The notes beneath the pieces are model-generated. The model did not search any database and was not told the DNA's origin. It worked only from the letters and a program-made list of their open reading frames with translations. DNA of 64,000 nt from Gallionella sp. (GTDB lineage Bacteria; Pseudomonadota; Gammaproteobacteria; Burkholderiales; Gallionellaceae), in the NCBI GenBank assembly GCA_030682375.1, contig JAUXOL010000004.1, positions 62,001 to 126,000 on the forward strand, written 5' to 3'. Every line of letters starts with the position of its first letter. Position 1 is the stretch's first letter. Positions 57,128-64,000 of this stretch are shown piece by piece. A program made the translations under genes and the position numbers.

Positions 57128-57140
57128 CTGTGCATACCCC

Positions 57141-58526
57141 ATGAAACATCATCTCGATTGGTCTTCCTACGAAACCGCCGGACAGGGCGATGCCTACGCG
57201 GGCATTCCCGCCACCGGCGGTGATTTCGCCAAAGCCGTCGCCGTATGCATAGGCGACAAGCAATGCCAGCGCAAACCCAAGGGCGTGATGTGTCCCAGCT
57301 TCCGCGCCACCGACGATCCCGCGCATTCGCCGGGCGGCAGAGTGAAAGTGCTCAAGGCCGCGCTGAACGGAGAGCTGGGCGACGATGCCTTCGCCGACCC
57401 GCGACTCGCCGCCGCGATGGAGCTCTGCGTCGGCTGCAAGGGCTGCAAACGCGAATGCGCCAACCAGGTGGACATGGCCGCGATCAAGATCGAGTATCAG
57501 GCGCAACGCAATGCGCGGCTGGGCGTGTCATGGCGCGACAGACTGGTCGCGAGCCTGCCCGAGCAACTGCAACACAGGCAGTTCGTGCGCAGCCTGATCC
57601 TCATGCGCAATCGCATGCCGTGGCTGGCGAAGCTGGGCGAAACGATGTTTGGGATCGCGGCAAACAGGAAGTTGCCGGAACCGGCTGCAACACCTTACTC
57701 CGATGACAGCAGGAACCGTTCGTCCCGAGTAGGCGCACCGCGCCGTATCGAGGGCAGCGACTGGGACGTCATCCTCTTCGTCGATACCTTCGCCACCCAC
57801 TTCGAGCCCGAGATCGCCCATGCCGCGCATCAAGTGCTGAGTGCCGCTGGCTATAACGTCACCACCTTGCAGGCGCTTGCCGACGATGAAGAACCCGGTC
57901 GCGCGCTGTGCTGCGGCCGCACCTATCTTTCATTGGGGCAAGTGGACGCCGCGCGACGCGAAGCGCAACGCATGCACCGAGCGCTACGCCCGGCGCTGGC
58001 CGCAGGCACGCCCATCGTCGGACTAGAGCCCTCGTGCATCCTCTCTCTGCGCGACGATCATCTGAAACTCGGTCTGGGCGAAGAGGCTGTCGCGTTGTCG
58101 AAGCAGGTCTACCTGTTCGAGGAATTCATCGCGCGCGAACACGACCGAAAACGCTTCACGCTCGAATTCAAACCGCTGCCGCCCGGCAAGACGCTGGTGC
58201 ACGGACACTGCCACCAGAAGGCCGTCGGCGCGATGAAGTCGCTGCGCAAAGTGCTGCGACTGATTCCCGAATTCGAGTTCGAATTCATCGAAGCCAGTTG
58301 CTGCGGCATGGCGGGCAGCTTCGGGCTGGAGGCCGAGCATGCCGCCATCTCCATGCAGATGGCCGAACTCGATCTGCTGCCCGCGCTGCGCGCCGCGCCC
58401 GATGCGGCCATCCTCGCCAACGGATTCTCGTGCCGCCACCAGATTAGCGAAGGGGCGGACCGGAAAGCATTCCATGTCGCGCTGCTGCTGCGCGATGCGA
58501 TAAATAACGAGGGTACATCATGCTGA
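57141..58526 (+). CDS. NifA/sigma54-controlled Fe-S oxidoreductase with CCG domains
   Basis: A 461-residue protein of the family linked to FAD-linked oxidases and GlpC/heterodisulfide-reductase-type subunits. The N-terminal ferredoxin part has C36, C42 and C51 (VCIGDKQCQRKPKGVMCPSF) and C96-x2-C99-x2-C102-x3-C106 (CVGCKGCKREC). Two CCG motifs follow (RALCCGRTYLSLGQ, EASCCGMAGSFGLE), with HGHCHQKAVGAM between. It should move electrons between clusters, perhaps toward nitrogenase or in quinone-linked oxidation; no flavin domain is fused. Its promoter, back to back with nifB, ties it to nitrogen fixation. With the start at 57141 there is no ribosome site, so translation may be leaderless. Confidence 0.8.
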   Translation: MKHHLDWSSYETAGQGDAYAGIPATGGDFAKAVAVCIGDKQCQRKPKGVMCPSFRATDDPAHSPGGRVKVLKAALNGELGDDAFADPRLAAAMELCVGCKGCKRECANQVDMAAIKIEYQAQRNARLGVSWRDRLVASLPEQLQHRQFVRSLILMRNRMPWLAKLGETMFGIAANRKLPEPAATPYSDDSRNRSSRVGAPRRIEGSDWDVILFVDTFATHFEPEIAHAAHQVLSAAGYNVTTLQALADDEEPGRALCCGRTYLSLGQVDAARREAQRMHRALRPALAAGTPIVGLEPSCILSLRDDHLKLGLGEEAVALSKQVYLFEEFIAREHDRKRFTLEFKPLPPGKTLVHGHCHQKAVGAMKSLRKVLRLIPEFEFEFIEASCCGMAGSFGLEAEHAAISMQMAELDLLPALRAAPDAAILANGFSCRHQISEGADRKAFHVALLLRDAINNEGTSC

Positions 58527-58870
58527 ACGGCGCCATGCTGGGCCTGATGGAACGCATCGCGCTCGACGTCATCGTGTTGACCGACGAGATCGGCGAGGAG
58601 GATTTCTTCAGCAGCCGGCTGACCCGGACAACGACCCTGCAATTGCTGGAGAGACTGGCCCAGACCGCGGCCAACCTGCCCGCCGATACGCGCGCATGCA
58701 TGCAAGAGATCGACTGGACCGCATGGGCCGCGCTGCGGATCGCCCTCGCCCGCCCCTCGCAGCATCCACTGCAAATCTGGGTCGCCATCAAGGAGCTCAC
58801 ACCGATGACGGTGCAGCACCTGCACAACTACAAACGCAAACAGCCGCAGTTGTTCTCGATAGTGCCGTAG
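58520..58870 (+). CDS. HepT-like small helical protein
   Basis: A 116-residue helical protein. LLERLAQTAANLPADTRACM, EIDWTAWAALRIAL and LQIWVAIKELTPMTVQHLHN recall HepT/DUF86 proteins, the RNase-like toxins paired with MNT nucleotidyltransferases. The HepT catalytic R-x4-6-H motif is not clean (ALRIALARPSQHP), and no MNT gene is near, so activity is doubtful. The start overlaps the Fe-S oxidoreductase stop by 7 bp, so it belongs to the same sigma54-driven unit and may have been adapted to another role. Confidence 0.55.
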   Translation: MLNGAMLGLMERIALDVIVLTDEIGEEDFFSSRLTRTTTLQLLERLAQTAANLPADTRACMQEIDWTAWAALRIALARPSQHPLQIWVAIKELTPMTVQHLHNYKRKQPQLFSIVP

Positions 58871-59099
58871 CGACTTCCCGAATGGGTTGTTGTTTTATCG
58901 GCCGATCGACCTCGAAGGGGTATTGCTTGAAAGATCTGGCATGATCGAAGTCTGGTTATCGGCCATAGCTGCCGGGGGTGTTCACATGAGCCAACGGCCG
59001 GTATGGAATCGACACCAGCCATACATAATGACGCCGTCTTTTCATGATGGTCTTGCGGCAGCGGCGACATGTCGTCGTGCACTTCTAGTGCTGGGATGA
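58871..59099. other. Non-coding gap before the reverse transcriptase remnant
   Basis: About 230 bp without a convincing gene, promoter or repeat. Stop codons occur in all frames. It is probably part of the decayed element that left the reverse transcriptase fragment. Confidence 0.4.
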
Positions 59100-59690
59100 T
59101 GCTTGCGCAGTTCATGTTCTATCAGGTCGAACCGGGGGTAACTTCCATGAGCTGCGCACCGGCATTCCCCTTGGCTGCCCGCTCAGTCCGTTGCTGGCCG
59201 GGTTTCGTCCTTATGATCTTGACCGCGACCTTGCCGGACGCAAGGGCGCGCGTTATCTGCGCTTCATGGATGATCTGCTGATCTTGGCCCGGACACGCTG
59301 GCAGTTGAAACACGCCGTGGCGACGATGAACACTTGGTTTGCGGTAGTGGGGCTGGAGCAGGCACCCGGACAAGACATTCATCGACCGGGGCGAGCGTGG
59401 TTTCGATTGGCAGGGCTACCGCTTCGGGAAGGAAGGGCTGTGCGGCATCGCGGCGCAGTCCATGGAAAGAATCGCAGCAAAACTCCACCGGTTTTTGGAG
59501 CAGGCCCGGCGCGACCGTTTATCTCACGAGGAGCGGCTGCGCAGGGTGGCGGGGTACATCAGTCGCTGGCGGCGGCAAGAGTCGGGCGCGCAGTGTCGAC
59601 GAGGAAACGACAGCGCGGGCTGGAGCAGGTCAGACAGATGCCCAAGTGATTGGGCGCCGTTATCCCCAGGCGCTCCGAGGCTGGCAGGAT
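59100..59690 (+). pseudogene. Frameshifted reverse transcriptase remnant
   Basis: Pieces in different frames join into one reverse transcriptase: YQVEP, then (frame change near 59137) HELRTGIPLGCPLSPLLAGF, then ARYLRFMDDLLILARTRWQL, then (frame change near 59368) FIDRGERGFDWQGYRFGKEG and MERIAAKLHRFLEQ, ending near YISRWRRQESGA. The FMDD box is the polymerase motif. The N-terminal third is missing. This family is found with mobile or defence-type elements; no intron RNA or retron partner is visible. It abuts the C-terminal end of the convergent exoprotein gene. Confidence 0.75.
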
Positions 59691-59731
59691 AAAACGGTGT
59701 TGAGGACGAGATGCGGCTCGTTTCTCAATAC

Positions 59732-62700
59732 TTATTCAGCCGATTCGACTACTGCTAGAAATAAAAACAATTGCGCATTCGTCGAGGTTATCGGGGTACA
59801 TGCTTCGCAAACCTTAGTCATAAAATGGTTTAGCATATACAAGGCCGTTTGCCTTTCCCCTTCGTCCGCGTCCTTATTTATTAATGACTTGAAACTTGAC
59901 TGGAGTTGATCTTGGATCCCCGTTATTAATATCCCGCTACCCACTCTGTACGCTTCGGCTACTAAACGATCGTTTTGCCCACTCAAGTATGCACTTGCGA
60001 TCCTTCCTTGCTTGGTGTCTTCGTACTGCTTCCCATACGCGAGTCCGAATAAGCCCGCCAGTACCTTTCCGCTATCCCATACTATCGGTACCGACACTTT
60101 TTCGATTACCCCCGTCATGTTACTGACGATCATCACTTGATAATTATTTCCATTATTGCCGTCGTTGATCACCACCGTCGGCGTTAGCGTCAGATTCGTT
60201 CCGACATCCCTGCTCGTATAGGCCTCCGTCAAGGTCGTGACGCTGTCAGTCCCAAACAGCGCTCCTGTCCTGACCGGGGTCGCCGCCGCGCTTGTCGTCC
60301 CATCGTAGGTCTTTGTGTTCGTTGATGCCGTGACCGTCAGCGCGGCCTTGTAGATCGTGCTCACTGTGTTGTTCGTGTATACGATGTTGTAGTTGGCCGT
60401 CATGTCGGCGTTGCCGCCGTCCTTGATGGTCAGCCCCGATGCAACCACGGTCTTATTTCCCGTTCCGGCATGTTTGTTCGTGAACGCCAGCACCGCCGCC
60501 GCATTCACCGCATCGCCTGCAGCCAGTGCACCCACCGTGGCGTTGCCCGTCGCGCTCGTTGTGCCGTTATAGAATTTGTTCACCGTCGGCGCAGTCACGG
60601 TCAACGGTTTTTGCGTGATGGTTGCTGCCGAGTCGGCCTGCATGGTCAGGGAATAATTGCCAGCCTGCGTCCCCGTCAGGGACAGGCCACCATAGCTGAC
60701 TGTGCTTGCGGTCGCCACGTTCTTGCTGTTGTAGGTGCCGATTGCGGTGCCGGTGAAACTTACCACGTCGCCTTGATATGGCATTCCATCCGCGTTCGAG
60801 CCCGTGCCGACTGCCTCTGCAGCGAGCAGGGCCGGTGTACCGCTTACGACCGCCGTCGTGGTGCCGTCATACACCTTGCTTGCCGGCACCGACAGTCCGC
60901 TCATAGTCAATGCCTTGGGGGTGATGCTGAAATTCACCGTTGTCGGAGACAGCGCAAAAGTATAGTTTCCGCTGCCGGTGGCCAAGCTGCCCAGATTGAT
61001 CGCATGGTTGCCCACGTTGCTGACTGCCGCCCGTGCCAGTGCGCCCGTGGGCGTCAACGTATCTCCGTTGACTAGCTGGGCTGCGATGTTAGCGTAGGTC
61101 AGCGCCGGGTCAGCGCCGCCCTGGCCGTTGTACACCTTGGTCAAGTTGGAGGTCGGGGTGACCGTGACGGTGCGCGGGGTGACGGTGAACTTGTAGACTG
61201 TTGGATCCGCCCAGGTGATGGTGTAATCGCTGGCCGAAGTGCCTGCCGCATAGTTCAGCACAATGAGATTGGTCAGGGAGTAGGCATAGTCACCCGCATT
61301 GGTAGTGGTCGTCATCGCACTACCCCAACCGGAGATGCTGATGCAGCCCGAGCAACCGCTCAAGGTCAGGCCGGGCAGCGCCGGATTGGCATCGCCATAG
61401 ATCTTGGATGCCGCCGCAACGGTCAATGTAACTACGGTAGCAAGACCCCCAGATGAGAACCTCATGCTTGGATAGCTCCCGTTGGCAAGCGTCCAGACAG
61501 TGGGGTCCCAGGCTGGATTGGCGTTGCCATTGGCAGCCGTGGCGCTGGTGAAGTTCGCTGCAGTCTGCATGTTGGCGGTGTTCATGCCCCCTGCGGTAAC
61601 GGAACCCATTCCGTCGAAGCTGGTCGTCTGCTGGGTAGTCTGAGTGTCCCAGAAACTGGTGGCCACAGCCAGCGATGCGCCCCCGTTTCCGATCAGCCCA
61701 CCGACGTTTATCCGATCCGTGCCATTGCCTGTCAAAGTCACTGCACCTGTGGCATAGCTGGTCGCGACGTTCATATCCGCCCATCCGACCAGACCGCCTA
61801 CATCGCGCAATCCGGAGACACTACCCGTGGCAAAACTGTTACTCACTGAGCTGGTACTGATACCAGCCAGACCGCCGATACCTCCGTCATTCATACCGCC
61901 AGCGTAGACATTACCACCTGTGTCGCTGGTGGCGGTCACGTTGACGGAGGAGCGGCCGCCATTGATCACGCCGTCGTTCTGACCGACCAGACCGCCCACT
62001 GCCGTAATAGGCGTGGCGGTCGCAGTCGAGGCGGTCACGGTTCCCGATGCATAGGAGTGGTAGACAGACCCCAAGTTGGCACCGACCAGCGCACCGACAT
62101 AGCGGGTGCCGCTGACATTGGCGTTGGTCAGGCCGATGTTCTGCACGGTGGCTGGCACGCCAGTCATTCCGAACATGCCCTGGTAATCGGTGGTGCCGGA
62201 GACGTTGAGGTTGCTGACGACATGGCCCAGCCCATCGAATACGCCGAAGAAGGGATTCGCGCCATCAGGGCCGATCGGCGTCCATGTTCCGCTGGCTGTG
62301 ACATTGCTGCCCAGCACGTATCTGACCGCAGGATCATTGACAGTCATGGCCATCAGGCCGGCCTGAGTGGTTAGCACAGTGTAGGTGTCGATCAGCCCAG
62401 TACCGAATATTGCCCCCACCGGTCCCCACTGAGTGGTAAATGTTGAGGTTGCCGCCAGATTGACCGGTGCGTTGACGAAATATTGCCCAACACCTCCATC
62501 CACTTGGTCGAACTTGAGGTTTAGCCCGCCAGTACCCGTCACGTTAAGCGCAGAGTTGATCACGATGTGTCGATCAGCCGAGAGCGTCAGCGCGTTGGCC
62601 GCCCAACTCACAGTGTCGTTCACGAAGATGTCACCGTTGGCACCGGTGCCGGCACTGCATCCTGCCACCCCGGTACAAAGCGGCGCGGTTGTGCTGATGG

Positions 62701-63925
62701 TGACATTACCCAGACCAAGCGCTGTTGTCAGGGCCGCGCCGGCCAGGTCGCCGCCGCTGGCCGCGATGGTGAAGTCCACTGGGTCGAGCAGCCACTGCCC
62801 TGCCTTACCGTTCGCCGCCGAGGTGTCGATGCTTGCACCGTCGGCGATAGTCAGATGCGTACCGCTGGTCTCGATGAAACCGCCATCACCCGCCGTGCTG
62901 CCGCCCTTCGCACTGATGCTGCCGCTAACCGTAGTCTGGCTGGCCGAGTTGGCAAGCTCGCCCATCAGGATGACGCTGCCGCCCTTGCCGTTTTGTCCGG
63001 CATCGGCGTTGATGCTGCCGCTGTGGTCGATGTTGGAACTGGCCAGCAATTGGATGCTGCCACCATCGGTGCTAATACCTTGCGCTTCGATCGCACCGCT
63101 GTTCACCACCTGACCCAGCAGGGTGTGGGCGGATTGTGCCGACAGCACGACATTGCCACCGTCTGCTTTGACCAGGTGTTTGTTCTCGACCAAGGTGTCG
63201 ATCTGGGCTTGTTCGACTTGCACGTCGATCAGGCTGTTGCCGGTGAGGCCGAGGGTGACGGCTTCGCCCGCAGCCAGGGCTGCGGTGCCCATGCTGGCAG
63301 CGATCACGCCTTCATTGCGGACTTCGGGTGCGAGCAGAGCCACATACTTGCCGATCAGCTCGCCCTGGTTGGTCACACCTGCGGTGCTGCCGTCGCGGGT
63401 GAAGCGGTTGATACCCGCAAGGAAGTCTTCGTTGCGGATGTTGAGGGTGGAGGCAACCAGTCCGCCGACGTCAACTCTTGCCCCTGCTCCGAACAGCACA
63501 CCGTTGGGGTTGACCAGGAACACCTGGCCGTTGGCCGTGAGTGAACCGTAGATGGCGGAAGGGTCGGCGCCTGTGACGCGGTTGAGTGCGACGGCGCTGG
63601 CGTTGGGTTGCTGGAAGTTGACGCTGGCGCCACTGCCGATGCTGAAGCTGTTCCAGTTGAGGATGGCCTTATCGCTACCCTGCTGGATGGTCATGGCGCT
63701 ACCGGCCTGACTGATGGCAGCTTGTCCGGCGACGACTTGGCCGCCGGTGGGCAAGGCGTTCGGTGCGGGAGCGGCATACGCGGCTTGCGCGATCAGGGCA
63801 GTGACCAAAGCTGCGGCCAGACGCTTGGGGCTGGAGGCCGGTTTGCCGCGGCTGTTGGCATTCTCAGGGGCGACGATCCAGGCATTACGGACAACACTCC
63901 AGATCAGGCGGTGAATTTTGTTCAT
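59732..63925 (-). CDS. Two-partner-secretion exoprotein (FhaB/TpsA-like)
   Basis: The 1397-residue protein starts with an extended signal peptide (MNKIHRLIWSVVRNAWIVAP; cleavage near AAYA-APAP, about residue 52). The N-terminal TPS secretion domain has GQVVAGQAAISQAGSAMTIQ, NPNGVLFGAGARVDVGGLVA. A filamentous part with GLUG-like repeats follows at about 610-800 (GGLVGQNDGVINGGRS, GGLVGWADMNVATSYATGAV). MBG/YDG-type repeats (SKVYDGTTTAVVSG, NKFYNGTTSATGNA, TKTYDGTTSAAATP) reach about residue 1290. It is likely an adhesin. The ATG at 63925 has GGAG 7 nt upstream. Its TpsB transporter lies just upstream. Confidence 0.9.
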   Translation of the reverse strand: MNKIHRLIWSVVRNAWIVAPENANSRGKPASSPKRLAAALVTALIAQAAYAAPAPNALPTGGQVVAGQAAISQAGSAMTIQQGSDKAILNWNSFSIGSGASVNFQQPNASAVALNRVTGADPSAIYGSLTANGQVFLVNPNGVLFGAGARVDVGGLVASTLNIRNEDFLAGINRFTRDGSTAGVTNQGELIGKYVALLAPEVRNEGVIAASMGTAALAAGEAVTLGLTGNSLIDVQVEQAQIDTLVENKHLVKADGGNVVLSAQSAHTLLGQVVNSGAIEAQGISTDGGSIQLLASSNIDHSGSINADAGQNGKGGSVILMGELANSASQTTVSGSISAKGGSTAGDGGFIETSGTHLTIADGASIDTSAANGKAGQWLLDPVDFTIAASGGDLAGAALTTALGLGNVTISTTAPLCTGVAGCSAGTGANGDIFVNDTVSWAANALTLSADRHIVINSALNVTGTGGLNLKFDQVDGGVGQYFVNAPVNLAATSTFTTQWGPVGAIFGTGLIDTYTVLTTQAGLMAMTVNDPAVRYVLGSNVTASGTWTPIGPDGANPFFGVFDGLGHVVSNLNVSGTTDYQGMFGMTGVPATVQNIGLTNANVSGTRYVGALVGANLGSVYHSYASGTVTASTATATPITAVGGLVGQNDGVINGGRSSVNVTATSDTGGNVYAGGMNDGGIGGLAGISTSSVSNSFATGSVSGLRDVGGLVGWADMNVATSYATGAVTLTGNGTDRINVGGLIGNGGASLAVATSFWDTQTTQQTTSFDGMGSVTAGGMNTANMQTAANFTSATAANGNANPAWDPTVWTLANGSYPSMRFSSGGLATVVTLTVAAASKIYGDANPALPGLTLSGCSGCISISGWGSAMTTTTNAGDYAYSLTNLIVLNYAAGTSASDYTITWADPTVYKFTVTPRTVTVTPTSNLTKVYNGQGGADPALTYANIAAQLVNGDTLTPTGALARAAVSNVGNHAINLGSLATGSGNYTFALSPTTVNFSITPKALTMSGLSVPASKVYDGTTTAVVSGTPALLAAEAVGTGSNADGMPYQGDVVSFTGTAIGTYNSKNVATASTVSYGGLSLTGTQAGNYSLTMQADSAATITQKPLTVTAPTVNKFYNGTTSATGNATVGALAAGDAVNAAAVLAFTNKHAGTGNKTVVASGLTIKDGGNADMTANYNIVYTNNTVSTIYKAALTVTASTNTKTYDGTTSAAATPVRTGALFGTDSVTTLTEAYTSRDVGTNLTLTPTVVINDGNNGNNYQVMIVSNMTGVIEKVSVPIVWDSGKVLAGLFGLAYGKQYEDTKQGRIASAYLSGQNDRLVAEAYRVGSGILITGIQDQLQSSFKSLINKDADEGERQTALYMLNHFMTKVCEACTPITSTNAQLFLFLAVVESAE

Positions 63926-63938
63926 GGAAAACTCCAGG

Positions 63939-64000
63939 TCAGAATTGGGCGGTCAGGCTGATCCAGCCACGGGTGCGACTGGGGACGCTGCCATCGGAAT
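63939..64000 (-). CDS. C-terminal end of an outer-membrane barrel, probably the TpsB transporter
   Basis: The minus strand encodes SDGSVPSRTRGWISLTAQF followed by TGA at 63939. A final amphipathic strand ending in phenylalanine is the mark of outer-membrane barrels (Omp85/FhaC-type TpsB included). It ends 13 bp before the exoprotein start, the expected tpsB-tpsA order. Only 19 residues are in the window. Confidence 0.65.
   Translation of the reverse strand, partial: SDGSVPSRTRGWISLTAQF

Noticed and set aside
56890..57135. N-terminal extension of NifB beyond the GTG at 56889
   Set aside because: It would cross the sigma54 promoter and NifA site; GGAGG precedes the GTG and homologues begin there.

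Overview
The window looks like chromosome from a diazotrophic betaproteobacterium. Gene content and order (tig-clpP-clpX-lon-hupB-ppiD, sdhCDABE-gltA-sucAB, gyrA-serC-pheA, ompA-ubiG-gph) are betaproteobacterial. The combination of a nif cluster with many O2-handling genes and a chromosome full of short palindromic repeats would fit a microaerophile of the Gallionellaceae/Nitrosomonadales type. That genus-level guess is inference; no rRNA is present.

Layout. 1-8.8 kb: 5' end of radA, two identical tRNA-Asp copies flanking ppiD, tRNA-Val, hupB, lon, clpX, clpP, tig and tRNA-Leu (a proteostasis block, all minus strand). 8.9-12.4 kb: a PAS-GGDEF-EAL protein and an AcuI/YhdH-type reductase. 12.5-21.4 kb: a TCA-cycle block on the minus strand (sdhC-sdhD-sdhA-sdhB-sdhE-gltA-sucA-sucB), followed by a diguanylate cyclase and, on the plus strand, mdh and a small c-type cytochrome. 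24.4-28.8 kb: a surface-sugar module (DegT aminotransferase, 4-TM EamA-type protein, ArnT-like glycosyltransferase, methyltransferase). 28.9-37.7 kb: aromatic amino acid and serine genes (tyrA, DAHP synthase, hisC, a methyltransferase, pheA, serC) and gyrA. 37.9-40.4 kb: an OmpA-family protein, ubiG, gph and tmRNA (ssrA). 40.4-42.2 kb: an AT-rich, island-like stretch behind ssrA with a multi-hairpin segment, an XRE regulator and a DUF2442 remnant.

42.2-58.9 kb is an accessory nif region. A sigma54-type promoter precedes a SIR2-like gene and a hemerythrin. A NifA site plus sigma54 promoter precedes iscA-nifU-nifS-nifV-cysE-(TPR protein)-nifW-nifZ-nifM. On the minus strand, nifB-fdxN-nifO-flavodiiron protein-2Fe2S ferredoxin-FeSII-like protein-nifQ-draG runs from another sigma54 promoter. 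Two NifA sites lie between nifB and a divergent Fe-S oxidoreductase that has its own sigma54 promoter. The genes serve Fe-S and FeMo-co assembly (U, S, V, B, Q, O), maturation and stability (W, Z, M), electron transfer, O2 protection (hemerythrin, flavodiiron protein, FeSII-like) and post-translational control (draG). nifHDK, nifEN and nifA are not in the window.

59.1-64 kb: a decayed reverse transcriptase and a two-partner-secretion exoprotein, with the last codons of its outer-membrane transporter at the window edge.

The most unusual signals are: palindromic repeats read in frame near the N termini of the hemerythrin and the nif-linked CysE; two terminal-inverted-repeat elements flanking the EamA-type gene whose arms differ but stay complementary; a sigma54 promoter placed so that its gene should be almost leaderless; and a nif-linked SIR2-like protein lacking the usual catalytic histidine.
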